Assembly: GCF_003952165.1 (NCBI RefSeq)
Contig: NZ_RXFT01000010.1
Span: 204,100-268,099, forward strand
DNA length: 64,000 nt
Direction of reading: 5' to 3'
Source: Variovorax guangxiensis
GTDB taxonomy: Bacteria > Pseudomonadota > Gammaproteobacteria > Burkholderiales > Burkholderiaceae_C
Shown here: piece after piece, positions 1 to 9,110 of the stretch
Layout: the number at the start of each line of letters is the position of its first letter
Numbering within the stretch: position 1 is the first letter of the stretch
The notes under the pieces: model-generated
What the model was told of the DNA's origin: nothing
Databases searched by the model: none
The model's input: the letters and a program-made list of their open reading frames with translations, nothing else
Made by a program: the position numbers and the translations under genes

Positions 1-1
1 C

Positions 2-55
2 GTGGGCGAGGGCCGCGCGATGGAAGCTCGCGCGGCCGTTCTGCTGCATCGCTGA
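2..55 (+). CDS. Possible 3' end of a truncated gene
   Basis: An open frame enters from the left edge and stops with TGA at 53-55, leaving 17 residues that end in ARAAVLLHR. It would converge on the histidine kinase gene. It is too short to identify, and the only support is that the frame is open, in a position where a convergent gene end would be expected. It may be chance. Confidence 0.25.
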   Translation: MGEGRAMEARAAVLLHR

Positions 56-76
56 CGCAGGCGCGACTGGCGTTGT

Positions 77-1561
77 TCAGGCTGGCTTCTTGCCGCTGCC
101 CTGAGGCTCGCCCGGCCTGACCATTCCCGCCGGCATCGCGCGCGGCATCCGGATGTGCGCCGCCAGGCCGCGGCCCGGTGTGCTGGTCAGCGCGAAGGTG
201 CCGCCCATGCGCTCGATGTTCTTCGCCACGATCGACAGGCCCAGCCCCGCGCCGGCTGCGGATGTGCGCGCCGCGTCGCCGCGGAAGAAGGGCTTGGTCA
301 GCTGCGCGAGCAGGGCCGGCTCGACGCCCGCGCCGTGGTCGCGCACCTTGATGAGCACCGCGTCGTTGTTGGCCTGCGCCTGGATCGTCACGTCGGCCAC
401 GCCGGTGGCAGGCGTCTTGCCGTAGCGGCGCGCGTTCTCGACCAGGTTGGAAATGACGCGCGTGAGCTCGACCTCGTCGCCCATCACGCGCAGGTCGGGC
501 GGCACCTCGACCTTGATGTTCATCTCCTCGTAGTCCTGCACGGCGTAGGTGCAGGCGTCGACCACGTCGCGCAGCAGCACCGGCTTGGGGTCGACGTGGT
601 CGGGGCGGGCGTAGTCGAGGAACTTGTCGATGATCGCGTCGAGCTGGGCGATGTCGGCCGCCATGTGGTCGCGCGCGTCCTCGTCGGCCACGCTCATCTC
701 GGTTTCCAGCCGCAGCCGGGCCAGCGGCGTGCGCAGGTCGTGCGAGATGCCGGCCAGCATGATGGCGCGGTCCTGCTCGATCTTGGCGAGCTGGTCGGCC
801 ATGCGGTTGAAGCCGATGTTGACCGCGCGGATCTCGTTGGTGCGGGCGCGCTCGTCGAGCCGGTGCGCCTCGTACTCGCCCTCGCGCACCTGCATGGTCG
901 CGCGCGACAGCTGCTTGAGCGGCAGGTTGATGAGCCGGGTGATCAGCGCCGCGCCCGCCAGCGACAGCGCCATGGCGGTGCTCAGCCACACCAGCCAGGT
1001 ACGGCCGCCCACGCGGCTGAAGCGCGTGGGGTCGAGCAGCAGCCAGTAGGTGTCGCTCTCGATGGTGAAGCCGATCCACAGGCCGGCCTCGTCGTTCACG
1101 CGGCTCGCCACCGTGGTGCCTTCGCCGAGCTGGTCGATGAGTTCCTCGGTCACGCGCAGGTCGAGCGCGCCGCTGGTGTAGGGCTGGAAGCGGTCGTTGG
1201 GCTCGCGCGGCAGGATGCGCACGCCCTCCTGGTCGGCCAGCGTCTTGATCAGCGACACCCGGGTGATGGCGTCGGAGTACACCAGCGCCGCCCGCGTGAG
1301 GTTCACGAGAGAGGCGATCTGGTGCGCCGTTTGAATGGCGCGCGGCTCGTATTCGAGGGAGCGGAAAGTCTGCAGCCAGGCGACCGTACAGCCGATCAGC
1401 AGCAGCGCCAGCAGGAAGAAGGTGCGCCAGAAAAGGCTGAAGCCCAGCTTGAGGCCGGGGCGGCGGTCACGCTGCGCGCTCGCTTCGAGCGGGCTCGGCA
1501 TCGTGACCTGCGCGCCGTCCTCCTGGGCTGCGCCTGGTCCGGGGGGTTGGCCGACGGCCAC
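77..1561 (-). CDS. envZ: EnvZ-like sensor histidine kinase
   Basis: This is the membrane sensor kinase of a two-component pair; it would phosphorylate the OmpR-type regulator encoded 14 bp upstream. The 494 residues show a first membrane segment (about 41-63), a periplasmic loop (65-187), a second membrane segment (188-209), a HAMP linker (about 210-262) and a DHp domain with the H-box GISHDLRTPLARL, where His274 is the likely phosphorylation site. The C-terminal ATPase domain has an N-box-like NLVENARRYG and a glycine-rich AGAGLGLSIV. The start at 1561 is GTG and its ribosome site is crowded; ATG at 1501 (residue 21, MPSPLEAS) is an alternative that keeps both membrane segments. The EnvZ name rests on the OmpR partner and on architecture. 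The stimulus cannot be read from the sequence. Confidence 0.85.
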   Translation of the reverse strand: MAVGQPPGPGAAQEDGAQVTMPSPLEASAQRDRRPGLKLGFSLFWRTFFLLALLLIGCTVAWLQTFRSLEYEPRAIQTAHQIASLVNLTRAALVYSDAITRVSLIKTLADQEGVRILPREPNDRFQPYTSGALDLRVTEELIDQLGEGTTVASRVNDEAGLWIGFTIESDTYWLLLDPTRFSRVGGRTWLVWLSTAMALSLAGAALITRLINLPLKQLSRATMQVREGEYEAHRLDERARTNEIRAVNIGFNRMADQLAKIEQDRAIMLAGISHDLRTPLARLRLETEMSVADEDARDHMAADIAQLDAIIDKFLDYARPDHVDPKPVLLRDVVDACTYAVQDYEEMNIKVEVPPDLRVMGDEVELTRVISNLVENARRYGKTPATGVADVTIQAQANNDAVLIKVRDHGAGVEPALLAQLTKPFFRGDAARTSAAGAGLGLSIVAKNIERMGGTFALTSTPGRGLAAHIRMPRAMPAGMVRPGEPQGSGKKPA

Positions 1562-1575
1562 CTTTCAACGTGGCG

Positions 1576-2307
1576 TCAGGCCGTGCCGTCCGGCACGAAC
1601 ACGTAGCCCACGCCCCAGACGGTCTGGATGTAGCGGGGCGCAGCGGCGTCGGACTCGACGAGCTTGCGCAGGCGCGAGATCTGCACGTCCAGGCTGCGGT
1701 CGAAGGGCTCGAACTCGCGGCCGCGGGCCAGCTGGGCCAGCTTTTCGCGAGACAGCGGCTGGCGCGGATGGCGCACCAGCGCCTTCAGCATGGCGAACTC
1801 GCCGGTGGTCAGCGAGAGTTCTTCGCCGTCTTTCTTGAGGGTGCGTGAGCCGAGGTCGAAGGCGAAGGGGCCGAAGGTGACGGTTTCGTTCTCGGTGGAG
1901 GGGGCGCCCGGCGCTTCCAGCGGCGGACGGCGGCGCAGAACGGCGTGCACGCGGGCCAGCAGTTCGCGCGGGTTGAAGGGCTTGCCGAGGTAGTCGTCGG
2001 CGCCGACTTCGAGACCGACGATGCGGTCCACGTCCTCACCCTTGGCGGTGAGCATGATGATCGGCGTGCGGTCGTTGGCGGCACGCAGGCGGCGGCAGAC
2101 AGACAGGCCGTCCTCGCCGGGCATCATCAGGTCGAGCACGATCAGGTCGACCGTGTCGCGCAACAGGATGCGGTTGAGCGCCTTGCCGTCCTCGGCCACG
2201 ATCACTTCGAAGCCTTCCTGCGTCAGGTAGCGGCGCAGGAGGTCGCGGATGCGGGCGTCGTCGTCGACGATCACGATCTTGTCGGTGCGAGCGGGAACTT
2301 GAGTCAT
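1576..2307 (-). CDS. ompR: OmpR-family response regulator
   Basis: This DNA-binding response regulator has 243 residues. The receiver domain (1-125) contains the acidic cluster IVIVDDD, the phosphoacceptor Asp59 in VLDLMMPGEDG, the switch threonine in MLTAKG and the lysine in GKPFNPREL. The C-terminal part (about 145-240) is a winged-helix Trans_reg_C domain ending with IQTVWGVGYVF, typical of the OmpR/PhoB subfamily. It is first in an operon with the kinase gene (14 bp gap). A pair of inverted TTTGTAAC/GTTACAAA words lies just upstream and could be an autoregulatory site. The ompR name is the usual assignment for this pair in Burkholderiales; the actual regulon is not visible here. Confidence 0.88.
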   Translation of the reverse strand: MTQVPARTDKIVIVDDDARIRDLLRRYLTQEGFEVIVAEDGKALNRILLRDTVDLIVLDLMMPGEDGLSVCRRLRAANDRTPIIMLTAKGEDVDRIVGLEVGADDYLGKPFNPRELLARVHAVLRRRPPLEAPGAPSTENETVTFGPFAFDLGSRTLKKDGEELSLTTGEFAMLKALVRHPRQPLSREKLAQLARGREFEPFDRSLDVQISRLRKLVESDAAAPRYIQTVWGVGYVFVPDGTA

Positions 2308-2322
2308 TTCTACAACGTCGAA

Positions 2323-2400
2323 TTTGTAACAGGGCCGATTCTGATGGCGTTGCGGTCCGGTTGAGCCGGATTTGCTTATGGTTTGACACTAAGTTACAAA
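2323..2400. promoter_or_regulatory. Inverted TTTGTAAC / GTTACAAA pair upstream of ompR
   Basis: TTTGTAAC (2323-2330) and GTTACAAA (2393-2400) form a perfect 8-bp inverted pair separated by 62 bp, in the region between ompR and the divergent small exported-protein gene. OmpR sites in enterobacteria carry GTTACA/TGTAAC-like words, so autoregulation is a reasonable guess. A TTGACA word is at 2383-2388, but no well-spaced -10 follows it. Confidence 0.35.
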
Positions 2401-2480
2401 ACTTGCGGACGCTCGCGGTCTGGTCATCCGACGTTAGTCCGGCAATGGCAAAGTCGCGTCTACCGATGACTTTCGCCTCA

Positions 2481-2840
2481 ATGAGACGTCCTTTTTCCGC
2501 ACTGCCGCTCATCCTCGTTTTCGCCTGCGGCCCCTCGCTGGCGGTGTCTGGCGACTTCTTCAGGGTGGGTGAAACGCGCCGCAGCGAAGTCCGCGATGCG
2601 GTCGCCGCCCACCGGGCCGCGCAGCGTGAGGAAATGAAGCGCGGAGAAGCCATTGCCGGTCGGCGCCTGACTCCCGCTGAGCTGTTCGAGCTGCGCCAGC
2701 AGGTCCGCGGCCAATGGACCCCGCCTTCGACGGGTGCTTTGCTCAATTCGGCAGAATCGCAGCCGGCCGAGCGCATCGTGCCGGTGCCGCCGGCCGCGGC
2801 AAGTGCATTGCCGCTCGCGCCGCGCAGCCAGCGCCGCTGA
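2481..2840 (+). CDS. Small exported hypothetical protein
   Basis: No function is recognised. From ATG 2481 the product is 119 residues with an apparent signal peptide (MRRPFSALPLILVFACGPSLAVSG, written here as a short basic start, a hydrophobic core near 6-16 and small residues near 20). The mature part is charged and helical with the words GRRLTPAELFELRQQVR and ends in a Pro/Ala-rich low-complexity tail. ATG 2466 is an alternative start in the same frame. It diverges from ompR and is followed 77 bp later by the SIMPL-domain gene. Codon use matches the neighbours. It is probably a periplasmic protein of unknown role. Confidence 0.6.
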   Translation: MRRPFSALPLILVFACGPSLAVSGDFFRVGETRRSEVRDAVAAHRAAQREEMKRGEAIAGRRLTPAELFELRQQVRGQWTPPSTGALLNSAESQPAERIVPVPPAAASALPLAPRSQRR

Positions 2841-2917
2841 TCTGCGCGGGTGCGTCCGGCCTGCCGGTGCAGGCTCGGCTGCCTGTCTTTTCATACCAAC
2901 AACGGGAGTACTTCGCC

Positions 2918-3628
2918 ATGAAGAAAAAGATCAAACTGCTCGCGGCCTGCGCCGCCCTGGCCGCCGCCGGCAATGCGCTGGCCCAGAACGCCGCTACGCC
3001 GGCTCCCCAGAACGTGCTGCAGCTGACGGCATCGGGCACGGTCGAAGTCCAGCAGGACATGCTGAGCATGACCCTCGTGACCACCCGCGACGCGACCGAC
3101 GCCGCCACCGTGCAGACGCAGCTGAAGGCCGCGCTCGACGCCGCGCTGGCCGAAGCGAAGAAGAACGCGCAGGCAGGCCAGCTCGACGTGCGTACCGGCA
3201 ACTTCAGCCTGTCGCCGCGCTACACCAAGGACGGCAAGATCAACGGCTGGCAGGGCTCGACCGAACTGGTGCTCGAAGGCCGCGACTTCCCGCGCATCAC
3301 CCAGACGGCAGGGCGCATCACCACGCTCAGCGTGGGCAACGTGGGCTTCGGCCTGAGCCGCGAGCAGCGGGCCAAGACCGAGACCGAGGCACAGAACATC
3401 GCCATCGACAACTTCAAGCAGAAGGCCAATGAGCTGGCCAAGGGCTTCGGCTTCGGCGGCTACACGCTGCGCGAGGTGTCGGTGAATGCGAGCGACAACG
3501 GCCCGATCCGCCCGCGCATGATGGCGGTGCAGGCCAAGTCGTTCTCGTCGGCGGATTCGGCGGTGCCGGTCGAAGCCGGCAAGACCGCCGTGATGGTCAC
3601 CGTCTCGGGTTCCGTGCAGCTCAAGTAG
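2918..3628 (+). CDS. SIMPL-domain (DUF541) periplasmic protein
   Basis: The product has 236 residues and is predicted to be exported. MKKKIKLLAACAALAAAGNA is a classic signal peptide with cleavage near ALA-Q. The rest matches the SIMPL/DUF541 (YggE-like) family: an N-terminal LQLTASGTVEVQQDMLSM strand, a central region that begins with a variable helix, and the VSVGGG-like edge replaced by a C-terminal VPVEAGKTAVMVTVSGSV. YggE-type proteins are linked to oxidative stress tolerance, but their biochemistry is unclear. ATG 2918 was chosen because it gives the signal peptide and follows GGGAG (2903-2907). It converges on the 3-hydroxybutyrate dehydrogenase gene. Confidence 0.82.
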   Translation: MKKKIKLLAACAALAAAGNALAQNAATPAPQNVLQLTASGTVEVQQDMLSMTLVTTRDATDAATVQTQLKAALDAALAEAKKNAQAGQLDVRTGNFSLSPRYTKDGKINGWQGSTELVLEGRDFPRITQTAGRITTLSVGNVGFGLSREQRAKTETEAQNIAIDNFKQKANELAKGFGFGGYTLREVSVNASDNGPIRPRMMAVQAKSFSSADSAVPVEAGKTAVMVTVSGSVQLK

Positions 3629-3690
3629 AGCGGTCCGTGCTCATATAAGAAAGAGGCGCGTACCGCGGGGCTACCCACTACTGGGCAGTC

Positions 3691-4461
<771 letters not shown>

Positions 4462-4529
4462 GAAGATCAATCTCCGGATGAATTAGGATGCGACGAGACA
4501 ATTATCCGCACCAGGACACCATCGTTTCC

Positions 4530-5483
4530 ATGACCGAACCGACGCTTCATTACGTGGCGTGCGATGACGCCCAGGGCGGCCACCGCATGGCCTATTGGCA
4601 ATGGGGCGACGCGCACAGCGCGCATGTCGTGATCTGCGTGCATGGCTTGACCCGACAGGGGCACGATTTCGACCTGCTGGCCCAGGCCATCGTGGAGCGT
4701 GCGGGCGGCGATGTTCGCGTGGTCTGCCCTGACGTGGTGGGCCGCGGGCGCAGCGACTGGCTGCGCGACCCTTCTCTTTATCAGGTGCCGGTGTACGCGG
4801 CCGACATGGTCGCGTTGATCGCGCAGCTGCAGCGCGAGCAGGCGATCGGCACGCTCGATTACCTCGGCACCAGCATGGGCGGCCTGATCGGCTTCGTGCT
4901 GGCGGGCCACAAGGAACTGCCGTTGGCGCGACCCATTCGCCGCTTCGTCGCGAACGACGTCGGTCCGACCATCGAACCGGTCGCGCTGCAGCGCATCGGT
5001 GCCTACGTCGGAAAGAATGGCAGCTATGAAAGCGTGCAGGCGGCGGCCGATGCGATGTGGGCTTTGTCGACCACCTTCGGACCGCATACGCCGCAGCAGT
5101 GGCTGGCGCTGTCGCGGCACATGGTGGTGCCTGCCTCGCAGCGCACGGCCGACGGCTCGGCGAAGCGCGAGTCGACAGTGGGCGGCGACGAGGAGGCCTG
5201 GCTTCTTCACTACGACCCGGCCATCGGCGTTGCGCTCCGTGCCATCACTCCCGAGGCCGCGGCGCAGGGGGGCGCGATCATGTGGAGCCTGTACGACGCC
5301 ATCGAGGCGCGCACGCTGCTCACGCGCGGTGCCGAGTCGGATCTGCTGTCGCGCGAAACCGCGCTCGCCATGACGCAGCGCGGTCCGCATGCGACGCTGG
5401 TCGAATTCGAGGGCGTGGGCCATGCGCCGACTTTCGTCGACCCCGCGCAGATCGCCGCCGTCACCAACTTCCTTTTCGACTGA
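4530..5483 (+). CDS. Alpha/beta hydrolase
   Basis: The product is a 317-residue serine hydrolase of the alpha/beta fold. The oxyanion segment ICVHGLTRQGHDFD and the nucleophile elbow GTSMGG are clear. A late Asp and the final histidine in GVGHAPTF complete a plausible catalytic triad. ATG 4530 (MTEPTLHY) begins at the conserved domain; an earlier in-frame ATG at 4488 adds 14 residues that do not look conserved. Its divergence from the 3-hydroxybutyrate dehydrogenase gene could hint at an oligomer hydrolase role, but no substrate can be assigned from sequence. It ends 23 bp before relA. Confidence 0.75.
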   Translation: MTEPTLHYVACDDAQGGHRMAYWQWGDAHSAHVVICVHGLTRQGHDFDLLAQAIVERAGGDVRVVCPDVVGRGRSDWLRDPSLYQVPVYAADMVALIAQLQREQAIGTLDYLGTSMGGLIGFVLAGHKELPLARPIRRFVANDVGPTIEPVALQRIGAYVGKNGSYESVQAAADAMWALSTTFGPHTPQQWLALSRHMVVPASQRTADGSAKRESTVGGDEEAWLLHYDPAIGVALRAITPEAAAQGGAIMWSLYDAIEARTLLTRGAESDLLSRETALAMTQRGPHATLVEFEGVGHAPTFVDPAQIAAVTNFLFD

Positions 5484-5506
5484 TCGAGCGATTGAGTGAG
5501 CGAAGC

Positions 5507-7747
5507 GTGAAGCGCGATTCTTCGAGTCTCCAGACGGCGACCGCGTCCGACGCGGTCATGGTCGACTACCCGCTGTCCGCGGCAACGGCCGAGCGCACCC
5601 CGGTGATGGAGAACATGCTGGCGCGCGCCCGTGCCTTCGCCGAGCCGCTGATCGCCGACGAGAAGCTCGACACCGGCGAGAACACGCTCGCGCATGCCGA
5701 CGCCGTTGCCGCCATCGTCGCGAAGATGGGTGGCTCCGAGGCGATGCAGGCGGCGAGCTACCTGGTCTATTCGTGCCAGCACCTGAACCGGCCGCAGGAG
5801 GTGATCGCCAAGGTATTCGGCGACAACTTCGCGGCGCTGGCGGTCGAGACGACCAAGCTGGTGCGCGTGCAGGAGCAGGCCCGCTCCGCTTCGCAGGGAC
5901 ATCACGCGGAAAACGCCGGCGCCCAGACGGAGAACGTGCGCAAGATGCTGCTGGCGTTCTCGCGCGACCTGCGCGTGGTGATGCTGCGGCTGGCCTCCCG
6001 GCTGCAGACCCTGCGGCATGCCGCCGCCAGCAAGCAGCCGGCGCCCGAGGGCGTGGCGCGCGAGTCGCTGCAGGTGTTCGCGCCATTGGCCAACCGGCTG
6101 GGCATCTGGCAGGTGAAGTGGGAGATCGAGGATCTCTCGTTCCGCTTCCTCGAACCCGAGACCTACAAGCTGATCGCGCGGCTGCTCGACGAGAAGCGCA
6201 TCGAGCGCGAAGGGCATGTGGAGCAGTTGCGCTCGAAGCTGGAGCGCGAGCTGCAGGCCGAGGGCGTCAAGGCCGTGGTGCAGGGGCGACCCAAGAACAT
6301 CTACAGCATCGTGAAGAAGATGCGCGGCAAGTCGCTCGACTTCGCGCAGGTCTTCGACATCCTCGCGCTGCGCGTGGTGGTGCCCGATGTGAAGGACTGC
6401 TATGCGGCGCTGGCCTGGGTGCACTCGCACTTCCAGCCCATCGACGAGGAATTCGACGACTACATCGCGCGGCCCAAGCCCAACGGATACCAGTCGCTGC
6501 ACACGGTGGTGCGCGAGCTGGTGGACGGCAAGGCGGGCAAGCCGATCGAGATCCAGATCCGTACTGAAGAAATGCACGACCACGCCGAGCATGGCGTGGC
6601 TGCGCACTGGGCGTACAAGGAAGCGGGCCACAAGGGCTACGCGGGCGTGTGGGCCAGCGGCGAGTACGACGCGAAGATCGCTGTGCTGCGGCAGCTGCTG
6701 GCCTGGGAGCGCGATCTCTCGGGTGGCCTGCAGGGGCAGGGCCTTTTCGACGACCGCATCTATGTGCTGACGCCGGACGCCGCGATCGTCGAGCTCCCGC
6801 AGGGCGCGACGCCGGTCGACTTTGCCTACACGGTGCACACCACGCTCGGCCATCGCTGCCGCGGGGCGCGTGTCGATGGCGCGATGGTGCCGCTGAATAC
6901 ACCGCTGTCGAACGGGCAGACGGTGGAGATCATCGCGGCCAAGGAAGGCGGGCCTTCGCGCGACTGGCTCAATGCGGAGCTGGGCTATCTGGCCAGCCAC
7001 CGTGCGCGAGCGAAGGTGCGTGCATGGTTCAACGCGCAGATCACCCACGAGACCGTGGCGCGCGGACGAGAGGCGGTCGAGAAGCTGCTGCAGCGCGAAG
7101 GCAAGACGGCCATGCGCCTCGAAGACCTGGCCTCGCAGCTCGGCTTCAAGTCGGCGGACCATCTGTTCGAAGTGGTGGGCAAGGACGAGTTCTCGCTGCG
7201 CAACATCGAGACGCTGCTGCGTCCGCCGGAACCTGCGCAGGGGCCGGACGATGGCGTGCTCATCAAGAAGGCGCGCGGCAGCGAGAAGTCGGGCAAGGGC
7301 GGTGTGCTGGTGGTGGGCGTGTCTTCGCTGATGACGCAGCTCGCCAAGTGCTGCAAGCCTGCGCCGCCCGATGCGATTCGCGGCTTCGTCACGCGAGGCC
7401 ATGGCGTCAGCGTGCATCGCAGCGATTGCAGCAACTTCCGCACGATGGCCGCGAAGGATGGCGAGCGCGTCATCGACGTGGAGTGGGGCGTCGCGAAGAA
7501 GGGCACCGATGCACCTGTATATGCGGTGGACGTGGCCGTCGAAGCGGCCGACCGCCAGGGACTGCTGCGCGACATCTCCGATGTGTTCGCGCGCGAGAAG
7601 ATGAACGTGATCGGCGTGCAGACGCAGTCGATCAAGGGCACGGCGTGGATGACGTTCACCGTGGAAATCGCCGATGCGGCGAGGCTCACGCAGGTCCTTG
7701 GACTGGTCACTGCAGTTATTGGTGTGCGATCTGCACGTCGCCGCTGA
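5507..7747 (+). CDS. relA: RelA-type (p)ppGpp synthetase
   Basis: This is the stringent-response enzyme, 746 residues from GTG 5507 (729 from ATG 5558; E. coli RelA is about 744). Domains in order are an N-terminal HD-like region, the synthetase domain with PKPNGYQSLHTVV and AEHGVAAHWAYKE, a TGS domain starting DDRIYVLTPD, a zinc-finger/helical region with AKCCKPAPPDAI, and a C-terminal ACT domain. The HD metal-binding residues are absent: where SpoT has HDVIED, this protein has YSCQHLN. The synthetase carries EFDD rather than RFKD. Both features mark a monofunctional synthetase rather than a bifunctional Rel/SpoT enzyme. An upstream open frame to 5057 overlaps the hydrolase and is not part of the gene. 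Confidence 0.92.
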   Translation: MKRDSSSLQTATASDAVMVDYPLSAATAERTPVMENMLARARAFAEPLIADEKLDTGENTLAHADAVAAIVAKMGGSEAMQAASYLVYSCQHLNRPQEVIAKVFGDNFAALAVETTKLVRVQEQARSASQGHHAENAGAQTENVRKMLLAFSRDLRVVMLRLASRLQTLRHAAASKQPAPEGVARESLQVFAPLANRLGIWQVKWEIEDLSFRFLEPETYKLIARLLDEKRIEREGHVEQLRSKLERELQAEGVKAVVQGRPKNIYSIVKKMRGKSLDFAQVFDILALRVVVPDVKDCYAALAWVHSHFQPIDEEFDDYIARPKPNGYQSLHTVVRELVDGKAGKPIEIQIRTEEMHDHAEHGVAAHWAYKEAGHKGYAGVWASGEYDAKIAVLRQLLAWERDLSGGLQGQGLFDDRIYVLTPDAAIVELPQGATPVDFAYTVHTTLGHRCRGARVDGAMVPLNTPLSNGQTVEIIAAKEGGPSRDWLNAELGYLASHRARAKVRAWFNAQITHETVARGREAVEKLLQREGKTAMRLEDLASQLGFKSADHLFEVVGKDEFSLRNIETLLRPPEPAQGPDDGVLIKKARGSEKSGKGGVLVVGVSSLMTQLAKCCKPAPPDAIRGFVTRGHGVSVHRSDCSNFRTMAAKDGERVIDVEWGVAKKGTDAPVYAVDVAVEAADRQGLLRDISDVFAREKMNVIGVQTQSIKGTAWMTFTVEIADAARLTQVLGLVTAVIGVRSARRR

Positions 7748-7772
7748 AAAACGCGATTTCTCCTGCTACAAT
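7744..7772 (+). promoter_or_regulatory. Sigma70-like promoter for tRNA-Val
   Basis: CTGAAA (7744-7749, 4/6 to TTGACA) and TACAAT (7767-7772, 5/6 to TATAAT) are separated by 17 bp. They overlap the relA stop codon and lie 23 bp before the mature tRNA 5' end. Confidence 0.6.
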
Positions 7773-7795
7773 AACTGCTTCTCGGACACATCCTT

Positions 7796-7872
7796 AGGCG
7801 CGTAGCTCAGCTGGTTAGAGCACCACCTTGACATGGTGGGGGTCGTTGGTTCGAGTCCAATCGCGCCTACCA
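7796..7872 (+). tRNA. tRNA-Val(GAC)
   Basis: This is a 77-nt cloverleaf with a perfect 7-bp acceptor stem (AGGCGCG with CGCGCCT), anticodon loop TTGACAT giving anticodon GAC, T-loop TTCGAGT and an encoded CCA. It reads GUC and GUU valine codons. It follows relA by 48 bp. Confidence 0.97.
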
Positions 7873-8040
7873 ATTTCTGTTTCGCCCGGCCAACCACCGG
7901 ATCAGTCGAACAGATCATGCACCGGGTTCTCCGGTGTGTATATCGTCCCTTGTAGTGATGCAGGCAAAAGCCTTGGCCACGTTCTTGTGCTACCTTGGTC
8001 GCTCTGCAACTACATTCCATTTTTCTTGATAAGCGATCCG

Positions 8041-8409
8041 ATGAATACGCGATCAACACTGGTTGATCGGGCTCATGCCGACAAGCGCCTGGCCGCATTG
8101 CTCAAGCAGGCTCCCATCGAGTTTGCGCGTGCTGTCTACGGCATCAACGATTACGCGAGCGGGCGCACCGACACCATGGCTGCGCGCGAAGTGGTGCGCG
8201 CCCAGCGCCAGGGCATGCCTTTGACCGAAGAGCGTGCCGAGCAGCGTGCTCGCGCCTATCTGCCGACCGTCGGGCAGGAGCACTGCCCGCGTTGCTGGGT
8301 GGTCTACGGTCACAAGACGCCATTGCGATTTCGCGAGGCCGACGAAGAGCGGCCGGAGGTGGCGGCCTGCCATATCTGCGGCGCGGAGTACGCGACATCG
8401 TCGGATTGA
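8041..8409 (+). CDS. Hypothetical protein with C-terminal zinc ribbon
   Basis: The product has 122 residues and I recognise no named family. The N-terminal two thirds are helical and charged (RAHADKRLAALLKQ, YGINDYASGRTDTM). The C-terminus has CPRC (near residue 81) and CHIC (near 111), spaced like a four-cysteine zinc ribbon. ATG 8041 was chosen because the frame upstream runs into the tRNA-Val gene. It lies 101 bp before phaR on the same strand. The zinc ribbon suggests nucleic acid or protein binding; nothing more can be said. Confidence 0.6.
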   Translation: MNTRSTLVDRAHADKRLAALLKQAPIEFARAVYGINDYASGRTDTMAAREVVRAQRQGMPLTEERAEQRARAYLPTVGQEHCPRCWVVYGHKTPLRFREADEERPEVAACHICGAEYATSSD

Positions 8410-8510
8410 GGAAAGTGCCCGTTCCGGTCAGGGTAAACCTTGTCGCGGCGCAGCAAAACCGCTCCCTAGAATCGTCCGACGACATGGGCGTCCATGTGAA
8501 GGAGTCCGCA

Positions 8511-9044
8511 GTGCAGAGCAAGAAGTCCGGGGTCAAGCCGGTACAGCGTGTGATCAAGAAGTACCCGAACCGAAGGCTCTACGACACCGAGACATCCGCG
8601 TACATCACGCTGACCGAGGTGAAGCAGCTGGTCATCCAGAACGCCCAGTTCGTGGTGCGCGATGCCAAGACCGGTGACGACCTCACGCGCAGCATCCTGC
8701 TGCAGATCATCCTTGAAGAGGAGGCGGGTGGCGCGCCGATGTTCACCGAACAGGTGCTGGCCAACATCATCCGTTTCTACGGGCAGGCGATGCAGGGCTA
8801 CATGGGGCCATATCTCGAGAAGAACATCCAGGCCATGACCGAGGTGCAGGCGCAGCTCGCCGAAAAGGCCGAAGGCCTGACGCCCGAGATGTGGGCTCGC
8901 TTCATGACCATGCAGTCGCCGATGCTGCAGGGGCTGATGGGCAGCTACGTCGAGCAATCGAAGAACGTCTTCCTGCAGATGCAGGAGCAGATGCAGAAGA
9001 ACACCGAGCAGGTGCTGGGGGCCTTTGGCATCAAGCGTTCCTGA
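8511..9044 (+). CDS. phaR: PHA synthesis repressor PhaR
   Basis: PhaR binds PHA/PHB granules and DNA and represses phasin genes. The 177-residue product has the N-terminal PHB_acc_N DNA-binding domain, seen as VIKKYPNRRLYDTETSAYIT near residues 11-30, followed by PHB_acc repeats (FTEQVLANIIRFYGQAMQ) and a glutamine/methionine-rich helical tail. GTG 8511 is favoured because AAGGAG (8499-8504) lies 6 nt upstream; ATG 8484 would add nine residues and is the main alternative. A TAGAAT (8467-8472) could be the -10 element, though I see no matching -35. Confidence 0.88.
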   Translation: MQSKKSGVKPVQRVIKKYPNRRLYDTETSAYITLTEVKQLVIQNAQFVVRDAKTGDDLTRSILLQIILEEEAGGAPMFTEQVLANIIRFYGQAMQGYMGPYLEKNIQAMTEVQAQLAEKAEGLTPEMWARFMTMQSPMLQGLMGSYVEQSKNVFLQMQEQMQKNTEQVLGAFGIKRS

Positions 9045-9110
9045 TCTGAAGCGGGTGCCCGCAAGCGGTGGTTGCCCCGCCGTCTCCGATAGCTGGGACA
9101 ATAGAGGCAT

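Noticed and set aside
155..1606. 483-residue plus-strand open frame opposite envZ
   Set aside because: It is rich in His, Arg, Ala and Val with no motif, and mirrors a clear histidine kinase. It is a GC-driven shadow.
5057..5506. N-terminal extension of relA
   Set aside because: It lies within the alpha/beta hydrolase gene and lacks RelA similarity.
7920..7936. Terminator after tRNA-Val (CACCGG/CCGGTG hairpin)
   Set aside because: The stem is only 6 bp and no T run follows; it is not supported as a terminator.
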